Shown piece by piece: positions 27,112 through 35,261 of a stretch of 64,000 nt of DNA. Under the pieces are notes generated by a model that was not told the DNA's origin, made no database searches, and was given only the letters and a program-made list of their open reading frames with translations. Both the position numbers and the translations under genes were made by a program. Source of the stretch: Streptomyces mashuensis (lineage in GTDB: Bacteria; Actinomycetota; Actinomycetes; Streptomycetales; Streptomycetaceae); the NCBI RefSeq assembly GCF_014654785.1, contig NZ_BNBD01000001.1:310001-374000 (forward strand), given 5' to 3'. The stretch's first letter is position 1, and every line of letters starts with the position of its first letter.

Positions 27112-27410
27112 ATGGCAGTGAAGCCTCAGCAGATCCACCGCATCGTGGCCGCCGTCACCGCCCGCGCGGTGCACGGCACGGCCCTGGTGGCGCTCGACGG
27201 CCGGGCGGGCTCCGGGAAGACGACGCCGGCCACTCTCCTGGCCGAACACCTGGGCGGCCCGCAGCGGGCCACTGTCATCCATGGTGACGACTACCTGCTG
27301 CCCAGGTCGCTTCCCGAACGCCTGGCCATGGACACCGTGGCGGGTTACGCCGGCTACTTCGACCGGCCGCGCCTGCGCGACCACGTGCTCGTGCCGCTGT
27401 CCGGCCGGGC
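27112..27410 (+). pseudogene. Truncated uridine-kinase-like P-loop protein
   Basis: From ATG 27112 the sequence encodes about 100 residues with a good kinase N-terminus: LVALDGRAGSGKTT (P-loop), VIHGDDYLLPRSLPERLAMDT, and YFDRPRLRDHVLVPL, as in small actinobacterial uridine-kinase-like proteins of about 200 residues. After about 27410 similarity ends in every frame and the frame runs into noncoding-looking sequence, so the 3' half is lost. It starts ten bases after the second prenyl synthase stop, so it may have been the last operon gene. The break may mark the right border of the isoprenoid segment. Confidence 0.7.
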
Positions 27411-27681
27411 GCGCATCCCCTCCAGTCGCGGTCGGCACCGCCCCCCGCTCCCAGGCTGTGTCCGAAGGGCCGGGCGGCCGGCGAAGGCCGGCCCGCTCAT
27501 GAGGTCACTTCACCTCGACCGTGACCTTCCGACCGGACTTCACCCCCCCGGTCGGCAACAGCAGCCTTATCCTTCCGGCCGGCTCGACGCCACGGCGAAG
27601 GGCCGGTTCCAAACCACCCGACCGAGGGCTCCGCGCGCCCGACCTGTCGGACACGCCCTTGCCCGTCTGGCGTACACGCGC
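27411..27681. other. Non-coding junction region with hairpin
   Basis: No convincing gene is visible between the broken kinase and the deacetylase. A 7-bp hairpin, GGCCGGC-GAAG-GCCGGCC, lies at 27476-27493. On the minus strand a short open stretch ends in SGRKVTVEVK and a stop at about 27509, which might be the tail of another lost gene. I see no inverted repeats, integrase or att site. Confidence 0.45.
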
Positions 27682-28560
27682 TCAGTGCGCGCCGATGAGT
27701 TCCGACACGCGCACGAACTCGTAACCCTGCGCCCGCAGGTGCGGCACGATGCGCCGCACCGCCTCCTCGGTGACGGGCGCGGCGCTGCGGGTGCAGTGCA
27801 TCACCACGACCGAGCCGGGCCGCACCTGCGACAGCACCTGCGCGGCGACGGGCCCGGCCTGCTTGGCGAAGGCGTCGCCGCTGACCACGTCCCACTGCAC
27901 GGCCGTCACCTGCGCCGGCCCCAGCTCGCGCAGCACCGCGTCGTCGTGGCAGCCGCCGGGGAAACGGAAGTACGGCACCACGCGCTGCGCCCCGGTGCGC
28001 CGGATGGCCGCGAATGCGCGCTCCACGTCGGCGCGCGCGGTGCCGGGGGCGAGGGCGGGCAGGCCGTAGCAGGGGGTGGTGAACGCGTGGTGGCTGTACG
28101 AGTGGTTGGCGATCTCGAACAGCGGGTCGCCGCCGAGGGAGCGGGCCTGGTCGGGGTACTCCTCGGCCCACCGCCCGGTCATGAAGACGGTGGCGGGGAC
28201 CTTGAGCTGTCGCAGCGCCGCGACGAGCCCGGGGTTGTCGAAGTGCTCGCCGCGCGCCGCCCGCGGCCCCTGGTCGGACGTCATGTCGGCGTCGAAGGTC
28301 AGCGCGACGCGCTTGGGGCCGGTGCGCGGGCCGTGCGAGAAGACGGGTGCGGCACCGCCGGGGCCGGGCGGCAGGGTGGGTGCGGCGAACGGCGACGGTG
28401 ACGGCGACCCGTCCGGCACCGGCGCGGTGGCCTTCGCCGTGCCGGCCGCCGCGGTCGTACGGGCGGGGGCGGGGCTGCCGCTGCCGCCGCAGGCGGCGAG
28501 GGTGCCGCACAGGGCCGCGGCGGCGACGGCGAGGAGGAGGGGGCGTGGCGTTCGGGGCAT
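27682..28560 (-). CDS. NodB-type polysaccharide deacetylase lipoprotein
   Basis: This is a 292-residue secreted lipoprotein. A signal peptide with lipobox LAAC (Cys24) is followed by a Pro/Ser/Thr-rich linker to about residue 75. The carbohydrate esterase 4 domain then shows LTFDADM (motif 1), NHSYSHH (zinc His motif), YFRFPGG (motif 3) and VVMHC near the C-terminus. It probably removes acetyl groups from peptidoglycan or another extracellular glycan. ATG 28560 starts the signal peptide. A degraded 3' copy of a close relative lies 6.6 kb to the left, at 20974-21075. Confidence 0.88.
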   Translation of the reverse strand: MPRTPRPLLLAVAAAALCGTLAACGGSGSPAPARTTAAAGTAKATAPVPDGSPSPSPFAAPTLPPGPGGAAPVFSHGPRTGPKRVALTFDADMTSDQGPRAARGEHFDNPGLVAALRQLKVPATVFMTGRWAEEYPDQARSLGGDPLFEIANHSYSHHAFTTPCYGLPALAPGTARADVERAFAAIRRTGAQRVVPYFRFPGGCHDDAVLRELGPAQVTAVQWDVVSGDAFAKQAGPVAAQVLSQVRPGSVVVMHCTRSAAPVTEEAVRRIVPHLRAQGYEFVRVSELIGAH

Positions 28561-28617
28561 GCCCGGATTCTCCCCGAGGCCCCCCGTCCCCTTGCTCCTC
28601 GGCCCGCTCCTCGGCTC

Positions 28618-29757
28618 CTACTCCTCGACCAGGCGCTTGGCGTCGCGGGCCAGGGCGGTGAGGCGGGAGATGGCGCGGAAGTACTTCTTGCGGTAGCCGC
28701 CGTTGAGCATGTCCTCGCTGAACAGCTCGTCGAACGGCCGGCCCGATGCCAGCACCGGCACCTCGCGGTCGTACAGCCGGTCGGCCAGGACCACCAGGCG
28801 CAGCGCCGTGGACTGGTCCGGCACCGGCTCGACGCCGGTGAGGCAGACCGCGCGCACGCCGTCGCTCAGCGCGCCGTAGCGGCTGGGGTGGACCTTGGAC
28901 AGGTGCGCCAGCAGGTCGGGGAAGGCGTCGAGGGAGGCGCCGGCGGTGCGGTGCGCCACGCGCTCGACGGTGGCGTCGTCGTACGGCGCGGGGGCCTCGG
29001 GCAGGCCGCGGTGGCGGTAGTCCTCGCCGTCGATGCGCAGGGTGCGGAAGTGCGCGGACAGGCCCTGGATCTCGCGGAGGAAGTCCGTGGCGGCGAACCG
29101 GCCCTCGCCGAGCTTGCCGGGCAGCGTGTTGGAGGTCGCGGCCAGCGCCACGCCGGCCTCGACGAGCCTGCCGAGGAGGGTGGAGACCAGCACCGTGTCG
29201 CCGGGGTCGTCGAGCTCGAACTCGTCGATGCACAGCAGCCGGTGGCCGCTGAGGGTCTGGACGGTCTGCTGGAAGCCGAGGGCGCCGACGAGGTTGGTCA
29301 GCTCGACGAACGTGCCGAACGCCTTCTGCTCGGGCGCGGCCGGGGTGGCGTGCCAGAGGGAGGCCAGCAGGTGGGTCTTGCCGACGCCGTAGCCGCCGTC
29401 GAGGTAGACGCCGCGCGGGCCGGCGGGGGCGGCCGGCTTCGCCTCGCGGCGGAACCAGCGCTTGCGGCCGGTGCCGCCGCCCGCGGGGGCGCCGAGGCCG
29501 GCGGCGAAGCCGGCGAGGACCGTGACGGCCTCGGCCTGGCTGGGCTGCCGTGCGTCGGGGACGTACGTGTCGAACCGCACCGCGTCGAAGCGCGGCGGCG
29601 GCACCATCTCGGCGACCAGGCGGTCGGCCGGGACGTGCGGGCTGCGCGAGGTCAGCGCGACGGGCGCGGTCGCCGTACGCGGTCCGGCTATGGGGCCGGG
29701 GGCGTCGGCGGGGCCGGTGGCGCTGGCGCTGGTGGGTGATGCGGTGGAGGACGACAC
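28618..29757 (-). CDS. zapE: ZapE/AFG1-like ATPase
   Basis: The protein has 379 residues from GTG 29757. The AFG1/ZapE family P-loop ATPase core shows Walker A GGYGVGKTHL, FVELTNLVGALGF and Walker B LLCIDEFELDDPGDT. ATSNTLPGKLGEGRF is sensor 1, with R-EI-GLS and a C-terminal FSEDMLNGGYRKKY. In proteobacteria ZapE modulates the division ring, and eukaryotic AFG1 acts in membrane-protein quality control; the role in Streptomyces is unknown. The N-terminal 35 residues are Ser/Thr/Ala-rich and low-complexity. The start is 72 bp from the divergent RibD-C reductase gene. Confidence 0.85.
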   Translation of the reverse strand: MSSSTASPTSASATGPADAPGPIAGPRTATAPVALTSRSPHVPADRLVAEMVPPPRFDAVRFDTYVPDARQPSQAEAVTVLAGFAAGLGAPAGGGTGRKRWFRREAKPAAPAGPRGVYLDGGYGVGKTHLLASLWHATPAAPEQKAFGTFVELTNLVGALGFQQTVQTLSGHRLLCIDEFELDDPGDTVLVSTLLGRLVEAGVALAATSNTLPGKLGEGRFAATDFLREIQGLSAHFRTLRIDGEDYRHRGLPEAPAPYDDATVERVAHRTAGASLDAFPDLLAHLSKVHPSRYGALSDGVRAVCLTGVEPVPDQSTALRLVVLADRLYDREVPVLASGRPFDELFSEDMLNGGYRKKYFRAISRLTALARDAKRLVEE

Positions 29758-29829
29758 AGCTGTCCAGCGTAGCCCGCGGTCGTGGGCCGGGGGCGGCCGG
29801 GCGGGGCGACCCGTGTCACACTGCGGCCC

Positions 29830-30606
29830 ATGCGACGCCTGTTCCCCTCCCCCCTGACCCCCGCCGACGCCGAAGACCGGGCCTGGGGCCTGGACGAGCT
29901 GGCCGCCCTGTACGCCTACCCGGAGGAGGCCGGAAGCGGGGGCCGTGCCTGGCTGCGCTGCAACATGGTCTCCTCGCTGGACGGCGCGGCCCACCACGAG
30001 GGGCGTTCCCAGCCGCTCTCCTCCGACGCCGACATGCGGATCTTCGGCACCCTGCGGGGGCTGGCCGACGCGGTGGTGGTCGGCGCCGAGACCGTACGGC
30101 AGGAGGGGTACCGGCCCGCGAAGGCACGGGAGGCGTTCGCGGAGCTGAGAGCGGCGCACGGGCAGGCGCCCGCGCCGGCGATCGCCGTGGTCAGCGCCGG
30201 GCTCGCGCTGGACTTCTCGATGCCCCTGTTCACGGAGCCGCTGGTGCCCACGCTGGTGCTGACCGGCGCGGACGCCCCGGCGGAGCGGGTGGCCGCGGCG
30301 CGCGCGGCGGGCGCGGAGGTGCTCGTGGCCGGGGAGGGGCGCGGGGTGGACGCCGCGCGCGTCCCGGAGGTGCTGGCCGGGCGCGGGCTGACGCGGCTGC
30401 TCACCGAGGGCGGCCCGCGGCTGCTGGGGCAGTTCGCCTCGGCCCGGGTGCTGGACGAGGTGTGCCTGTCGCTGGCGCCGCTGGTGGCCACGGGCACGGC
30501 CCCGCGGATCATGTCGGGGCCCCCGCTGGAGGTGCTGGAGAGGTTCGCGCTCGCCTCGATGCTGGAGGACGGTGGTTTCCTCTTCACGCGCTACCGGCGG
30601 GTCTGA
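29830..30606 (+). CDS. RibD C-terminal-domain reductase (pyrimidine reductase family)
   Basis: This is a 258-residue dihydrofolate-reductase-like protein of the RibD C-terminal family. It has WLRCNMVSSLDGAAHHEG near the N-terminus and GLADAVVVGAETVRQEGY. LLTEGGPRLLGQF is the NADPH-binding signature, and the end is LASMLEDGGFLFTRYRR. RibD reductases reduce the ribosyl side chain of the riboflavin pyrimidine precursor. This stand-alone protein has no deaminase domain and is not in a rib operon, so it may reduce another pyrimidine or be a spare riboflavin enzyme. ATG 29830 is the preferred start. Confidence 0.82.
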   Translation: MRRLFPSPLTPADAEDRAWGLDELAALYAYPEEAGSGGRAWLRCNMVSSLDGAAHHEGRSQPLSSDADMRIFGTLRGLADAVVVGAETVRQEGYRPAKAREAFAELRAAHGQAPAPAIAVVSAGLALDFSMPLFTEPLVPTLVLTGADAPAERVAAARAAGAEVLVAGEGRGVDAARVPEVLAGRGLTRLLTEGGPRLLGQFASARVLDEVCLSLAPLVATGTAPRIMSGPPLEVLERFALASMLEDGGFLFTRYRRV

Positions 30607-30828
30607 TAAAAGGTCCCGCGGATCCGGCGGAAGGGTCCGGCAGATCTGACGAGAACGGTCTGACAATCGACGGAATTAGCCGTTCCGGTTCTCGTTCCGT
30701 GGGCAGAATTGAGTCAGACGCTCCCCCGAGAGCACGTCGCCCCACGACCGGACGGGCGCGCTCACGGGGAGCACGCGCAGGATGGTTTCTGTTGGGCCCG
30801 GTGGCCCACGGAGAAGAAGGGCTCCACC

Positions 30829-31353
30829 GTGTTCACGAGCGTATTGATGATCGAGCAGCCGCTGTCCGCCGCGGACGTCGGCTTCGTCACCACCCTCCAC
30901 GACGACGACATGTCCTTCGTCGTCCTCCTGCGGCCGCGCGGCGACGAGGACCGCCTGCTGCGGGCCATCGACGACGTGGCCCTCGGCGAGCTGGAGAAGG
31001 CGGTGCACGAGGCCGACGAGCCGGAGGGCGAGGAGGCGCTGCGGCCGGCCGCCCTCGCCCTGGAACAGTCGCTGCGCAGACTCCGCGCAGCGGGTTCGCA
31101 GGCCGTCGGCCAGGTGATCGACGGGCACCCGCTGGACCTGCTGCGGTCGGTGGTCGAGCAGACCCACGCCGACGAGGTGATCGTGCTCACCGCCCCCCAC
31201 CTGGTCGAGGAGTTCTTCCACCGCGACTGGGCCTCCCGCGCCCGGCACAAGGTGGGCGTGCCGGTGCTGAAGCTGTACGCGCACAGCGACGAGGACGTCA
31301 CGGAGGGCACCGAGGGCGAGGCCGCCACCGAGGGGGCGAAGCCGGAGGCGTGA
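30829..31353 (+). CDS. Conserved Streptomyces protein with UspA-like C-terminus
   Basis: The protein has 174 residues from GTG 30829, after AAGAAGGG. It has an acidic alpha/beta pattern: FVTTLHDDDMSFVVLLRPRG, IDDVALGELEKAVHEADE, then a Usp-like half with ADEVIVLTAPHLVEEFFHRDW and ARHKVGVPVLKLY. Homologues are widespread in streptomycetes. The tail (TEGTEGEAATEGAKPEA) is low-complexity and acidic. No catalytic motif is visible. It could bind nucleotide or act in stress signalling, but I do not assign a function. The gene ends seven bases before a strong bidirectional hairpin. Confidence 0.7.
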   Translation: MFTSVLMIEQPLSAADVGFVTTLHDDDMSFVVLLRPRGDEDRLLRAIDDVALGELEKAVHEADEPEGEEALRPAALALEQSLRRLRAAGSQAVGQVIDGHPLDLLRSVVEQTHADEVIVLTAPHLVEEFFHRDWASRARHKVGVPVLKLYAHSDEDVTEGTEGEAATEGAKPEA

Positions 31354-31360
31354 GACGGCG

Positions 31361-31396
31361 CGGCGGGGGCCGGCCCCAGAGGGCCGGCCCCCGCCG
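31361..31396. terminator. Bidirectional terminator (16-bp stem)
   Basis: A perfect 16-bp stem (31361-31376 with 31381-31396, core GGGGGCCGGCCC) has a CAGA loop. It separates the convergent 30829-31353 gene and the ABC ATPase gene. Confidence 0.8.
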
Positions 31397-31397
31397 G

Positions 31398-32087
31398 TCA
31401 GCCCAGCCGCCCGTCCGTCATCGTCACGACGCGGTCGGCCCGGCCGAGCAGCGCCCGGTCGTGCGTGACCAGCACCGTCGCCGTGCCGTGCTGCCGGGTG
31501 ACCGCCGCCAGCAGGTCCATCACGCGGGCGCCCCGCTCGTGGTCGAGGGCCGACGTCGGCTCGTCCACCAGCAGCACCGACGGCCCGCCGAACAGCGCAC
31601 GGGCGATGTTCACGCGCTGCCGCTCACCCCCGGACAACTGGTGCGGGCGCCGGCGCCGCTTCGCTTCGTCCAGCCCCACCGACTCCAGCAGCTCCGCCGC
31701 CCGCGCCCGGGCGGCCCGGACGCTGCCGCCGCGCAGGTGCTCCACGGCCAGCAGCTGCTCCTCGGCCGTCAGTGACGGCAGCAGGTTCGCCTGCTGGAAG
31801 ACGATGCCGACGCGCTCCCGGCGCAGCGCGGCGCGCTCCTTCTCGCTCATCCCCGTCGTCTCCCGCCCCGCGACCGTCACCCGTCCGGAGTCCGGGCGCA
31901 TCAGGGTCGCCGCCACCGCCAGCAGGCTGGACTTCCCCGAGCCCGACGGCCCCACCACCGCCGTCAGCGAACCCGGCGGCACGGTCAGCGACACGGCGTC
32001 CAGCGCGGTCAGGCGGCGGTCGCCGTCGGGGTAGGTGAGGGTGACGTCGTCCAGCACGAGGGCGGCGGCAGCGGTGGTGGTGCTCAT
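31398..32087 (-). CDS. MacB/LolD-type ABC transporter ATPase
   Basis: This 229-residue ATPase has Walker A GPSGSGKSS, a Q-loop in FQQANLLPSLTAEEQL, signature LSGGERQR, Walker B VLLVDEPTSALD and H-loop VTHD. The FQQ-NLLP segment is typical of the LolD/FtsE/MacB branch, which couples ATP hydrolysis to mechanotransmission by FtsX-like permeases. Its ATG overlaps the permease stop by ATGA, so they form one unit transcribed leftward. It is separated from the convergent gene by a terminator. Confidence 0.9.
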   Translation of the reverse strand: MSTTTAAAALVLDDVTLTYPDGDRRLTALDAVSLTVPPGSLTAVVGPSGSGKSSLLAVAATLMRPDSGRVTVAGRETTGMSEKERAALRRERVGIVFQQANLLPSLTAEEQLLAVEHLRGGSVRAARARAAELLESVGLDEAKRRRRPHQLSGGERQRVNIARALFGGPSVLLVDEPTSALDHERGARVMDLLAAVTRQHGTATVLVTHDRALLGRADRVVTMTDGRLG

Positions 32088-33148
32088 CGGTGGGCTCCCA
32101 GGGCGGTCAGCGGGTCGACGGACGTGATGCGGCGCACCGCCAGGGCCGCACCGGCCAGCCCCAGCAGCACCATGGCGGCCACGGGCACCGCCACCGTGGC
32201 CGTGCTCAGCTCGAACGGCACGGCCGCCGAGGCCGGCCACCCCCCGAGCGCGCCCAGCGCCCCGCCCAGCAGCGCACCGGCCCCCAGCACGGCCAGGGCC
32301 TGCGCGAGGGCGTCCCGCACCAGGTAGCCGCCGCTCGCGCCCACCGCCTTGAGCACCGCGACCTCCGGCCGCCGCTGCACCGTCCACACCGTGAAGAACG
32401 CCCCCACCACCAGCGCGCTCACCACCAGCAGGAACCCCTCCACCAGCCGCAGCGTCCCCTGCTCGGCCGCGTAGCCGGGGATGCCCGGCAGCGCGTCGTC
32501 GAGCTCCACGGCCCTCGTCGATGCTGCGACGGCCCCCGACGGGCCGCCGTCGCCCGTCACCGCGAGCACCGTCGGCTGCGGCTGGTGGCCGACCAGCGAC
32601 CACGTGCCGAGCGTCGCCCACACGGTGGGCGCGTGGCCGTGGCTGCGGTCCGGCGTGATACCGGCCACGACCAGCTCCCGGCTGCCGAGCGTGACCGTGC
32701 CGCCGACGCGGAGCCCGTGCTCCCGCGCCACCCGCTCGCCGACCGCCACCTGCCCGTCCCGGGGCGCCGTGCCCCGCAGCAGCTCCGGGCGCAGCCGCTC
32801 CGTGCTGCCGAAGACGCTCACCGACGAGGCCGTGCCGCCCGCCGTCAGCCGCGTCATCGCCACGCCCAGCGGCTCGGCGGACGTCACGCCGGGCGCCGCG
32901 CGCCAGGCCGCGAGCTGCCGCTCGTCCACCGTGCTGTTGCCGAACGACACCTCGGCCGCGGCCCACGCCGGGGCGCCGAAGACGACCCGGCCGGCCGGCA
33001 GGCCCGCCACCGCCGACGTCGCCTCCCGGGCCAGACCGCCCGTCAGGCCGTTGAGGAACACCACCAGCATGGTGATGAGCACGACGACGGTGCCCATGAG
33101 GGCGAACCGCCCCCGGGCGAATCTGATGTCACGGAGCGCGACGAACAC
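32084..33148 (-). CDS. FtsX-family ABC permease
   Basis: The protein has 354 residues from GTG 33148. It has an N-terminal membrane helix (LMGTVVVLITMLVVFL), a large extracytoplasmic domain of about 190 residues, then three helices near the C-terminus (VVSALVVGAFFTVW, ALAVLGAGALLGGALGALGG, AAMVLLGLAGAALAV). This is the FtsX/MacB topology. Such permeases pair with LolD-type ATPases to extrude or extract amphipathic compounds, or to regulate cell-wall enzymes. It is probably induced with the divergent two-component system, as antibiotic-sensing pairs often are, but no operator is evident. Confidence 0.87.
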   Translation of the reverse strand: MFVALRDIRFARGRFALMGTVVVLITMLVVFLNGLTGGLAREATSAVAGLPAGRVVFGAPAWAAAEVSFGNSTVDERQLAAWRAAPGVTSAEPLGVAMTRLTAGGTASSVSVFGSTERLRPELLRGTAPRDGQVAVGERVAREHGLRVGGTVTLGSRELVVAGITPDRSHGHAPTVWATLGTWSLVGHQPQPTVLAVTGDGGPSGAVAASTRAVELDDALPGIPGYAAEQGTLRLVEGFLLVVSALVVGAFFTVWTVQRRPEVAVLKAVGASGGYLVRDALAQALAVLGAGALLGGALGALGGWPASAAVPFELSTATVAVPVAAMVLLGLAGAALAVRRITSVDPLTALGAHR

Positions 33149-33329
33149 GCGGAATCCTTCGGTACGGAACAACGGGTATCGAGCCCCACCACCCTCGCGC
33201 GCCGCGCGCCCGCCGGCATCGGGGCAAGGTCCGGTCGCCGCCCCGTCCGTCCGGTGCAGCCGGAAATCCATCGAACGGTTGATGCCCCGGCCGTCCGGGG
33301 GCCCGCCCGCACGCCCGTACGCTCGACGG

Positions 33330-34538
33330 GTGAGCAGCGTGCACAGAACGAGTCCTTCCGGCGCCGGACCGGCGGATACGTCGGCGGAGCCGCCGGCCGA
33401 GATGCCGGCGCTGCGCCTGGTCCGCCTCGCCTTCCACTGCGCCTTCTACGGGCTGCTGGCCGTGGCCCTGCTGACGGCCGGCGAGCGCCCCGCCGTGCTG
33501 CTGCCCCCGGCCCTCGCGCTCGCCGCCGCGTACGGCTACGGCGTGATCCTCCCGCGCCGCCGCCCCGGCGCCTGGCTCGCCCTCGTCACCGCGCTGTGGC
33601 TGCTGCTCCTGGCCCTGGACCGGAGCTTCAGCTACGTGGCGTTCCCGCTGTTCTTCCTCTTCCTGCGCGCCCTGCCGGTGCGCCTGGCCCACCCCGCCGT
33701 GGCCGCCGCCACCGCCGCCGTGGTCGCCGCGCAGGCCGCCGGGCCCGGCGGGTTCACCGCCGCCAAGGCCGTCGGGCCCGCGGCGGGCGCGGCCGTCGCC
33801 ATCCTCACCGCGTACGGCTACGCCGCCCTCTACCGCGAGAGCGGGCGCCGTCAGCGGCTCATCGACGACCTGGTCCGCACCCGTGACGAGCTGGCCGCCG
33901 CCCAGCGCGAGGCCGGCCGGCTCGCCGAGCGGCAGCGCCTGGCCCGCGAGATCCACGACACGCTCGCCCAGGGCCTGTCCAGCATCGTGCTGCTGGCCCG
34001 TGCCGCCGAGCACGCCCCCACGGCCGGCGCCGCCCGCGACCGGGCCCGGGAGATCGGCCGCACCGCCGCCGACAACCTGGCCGAGGCCCGCCGCTTCGTG
34101 CAGGCCCTCACCCCGCCGGCCCTGGAGGACGCCCCGCTCCCGGAGGCCCTGCGCCGGGTCACCGCCCGTACCGTCCCCGGCGCCGCCTTCCGCCTGGACG
34201 GCGAGCCCGTGCCGCTGCCCGTCGACACCGAGGTGGCGCTGCTGCGCCTCACCCAGGAGGCCCTGGCCAACGTGGCCCGGCACGCCCGCGCCGGCCACGC
34301 CGCGGTGACCCTGGCCTACCTGGACGGGCAGGTCACGCTGGACGTCTACGACGACGGCGTCGGCTTCGACCCGGGCGCGCCCGGCCCCGCCGGCCGGCCG
34401 ACGTTCGGCCTGCACGGCATGCGCGAGCGCATCGCCGAGCTCGGCGGCACCCTCACCGTCGAGTCGGCACCGGGCGAGGGCACGGCGATCGCCGCGTCCC
34501 TGCCGGTCCGCACGGCGGAGACGGAGGCCGCGGCGTGA
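33330..34538 (+). CDS. NarL-type sensor histidine kinase
   Basis: This 402-residue kinase has four to five closely spaced N-terminal helices (about 30-170), with few extracytoplasmic residues. That suggests intramembrane or membrane-stress sensing. A short coiled coil (LVRTRDELAAAQREAGRLAER) leads to the HisKA_3 box with phosphoacceptor His209 in REIHDTLAQGLSS. The HATPase_c domain shows N-box EALANVARHA and G-boxes DDGVGFD and GLHGMRERI. Its stop overlaps the response regulator start by GTGA. It diverges from the FtsX-type transporter across about 180 bp, suggesting control of that transporter. Confidence 0.9.
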   Translation: MSSVHRTSPSGAGPADTSAEPPAEMPALRLVRLAFHCAFYGLLAVALLTAGERPAVLLPPALALAAAYGYGVILPRRRPGAWLALVTALWLLLLALDRSFSYVAFPLFFLFLRALPVRLAHPAVAAATAAVVAAQAAGPGGFTAAKAVGPAAGAAVAILTAYGYAALYRESGRRQRLIDDLVRTRDELAAAQREAGRLAERQRLAREIHDTLAQGLSSIVLLARAAEHAPTAGAARDRAREIGRTAADNLAEARRFVQALTPPALEDAPLPEALRRVTARTVPGAAFRLDGEPVPLPVDTEVALLRLTQEALANVARHARAGHAAVTLAYLDGQVTLDVYDDGVGFDPGAPGPAGRPTFGLHGMRERIAELGGTLTVESAPGEGTAIAASLPVRTAETEAAA

Positions 34539-35167
34539 TCGCGGTGCTCCTGGTCGACGACCACCCCGTCGTACGGCGCGGGCTGCGCGCCCTGGTCGAC
34601 GAGCTGCCCGACGTGGAGGCGGTCGGCGAGGCCGCCGACGGCGCCGAGGCGCTGCGCCTGCTGGACGAGGGCGTCCGGCCCGACGTCGTCCTCATGGACC
34701 TCCAGATGGGCGCCGGCATGCACGGCGTGGAGGCCACCCGCCGCATCACCGCCCGCCCCCGGCCGCCCGCCGTGCTGATCCTCACCACGTACAGCACCGA
34801 CGCGGACATCCTCGCGGCCGTCGAGGCCGGCGCCACCGGCTACCTGCTCAAGGATGCCCCGCCGGAGGACCTCGCGGCCGCCGTCCAGGCCGCCGCGCGC
34901 GGCGAGACCGTCCTCGCGCCCCCGGTCGCCGCCCGCCTCCTGGGCCGCGTCCGCTCCGGCGGCCGGCCCGCGCTGTCGCCGCGCGAGACGGAGATCCTGG
35001 GCCTGGTGGCGGAGGGCCTGGCCAACCGGCAGATCTCCAAGCGGCTGTTCATCAGCGAGGCCACGGTGAAGACCCACCTCGTGCACATCTACGACAAACT
35101 CGGCGTGGACAGCCGTACGGCGGCGGTGGCGGCGGGCCTGGCGGCGGGGCTGATCCGGACGGTGTGA
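34535..35167 (+). CDS. NarL/LuxR-type response regulator
   Basis: This 210-residue regulator has receiver residues Asp8/Asp9, phosphoacceptor Asp55 in LMDLQM and the conserved Lys in YLLKDAP. It ends in a LuxR helix-turn-helix: LSPRETEILGLVAEGLANRQISKRLFIS followed by ATVKTHLVHIYDKLGV. It forms an operon with the kinase and probably acts on the divergent ABC transporter promoter. Confidence 0.92.
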   Translation: MIAVLLVDDHPVVRRGLRALVDELPDVEAVGEAADGAEALRLLDEGVRPDVVLMDLQMGAGMHGVEATRRITARPRPPAVLILTTYSTDADILAAVEAGATGYLLKDAPPEDLAAAVQAAARGETVLAPPVAARLLGRVRSGGRPALSPRETEILGLVAEGLANRQISKRLFISEATVKTHLVHIYDKLGVDSRTAAVAAGLAAGLIRTV

Positions 35168-35261
35168 CGGGGCGCGGGGGCGAGGTGCAAGAATCTGCCT
35201 AGCTCTATTTAAGTCTGGCTCGACCCCGCAGGCACCGATCACCACCCAGGGAGCACCGCAC

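Noticed and set aside
20974..27681. Transposon or integrative element as carrier of the isoprenoid operon
   Set aside because: No integrase, transposase, tRNA target, terminal inverted repeats or exact direct repeats were seen; only homologous deacetylase ends flank the segment.
27112..28401. Full-length kinase continuing in frame to 28401
   Set aside because: Similarity to uridine kinases ends near residue 100 and the remaining frame is antisense to the deacetylase lipoprotein gene.
30829..31353. Annotation as indole-3-glycerol phosphate synthase
   Set aside because: Homologues sometimes carry this name, but the 174-residue protein lacks the TIM-barrel length and catalytic motifs of TrpC.
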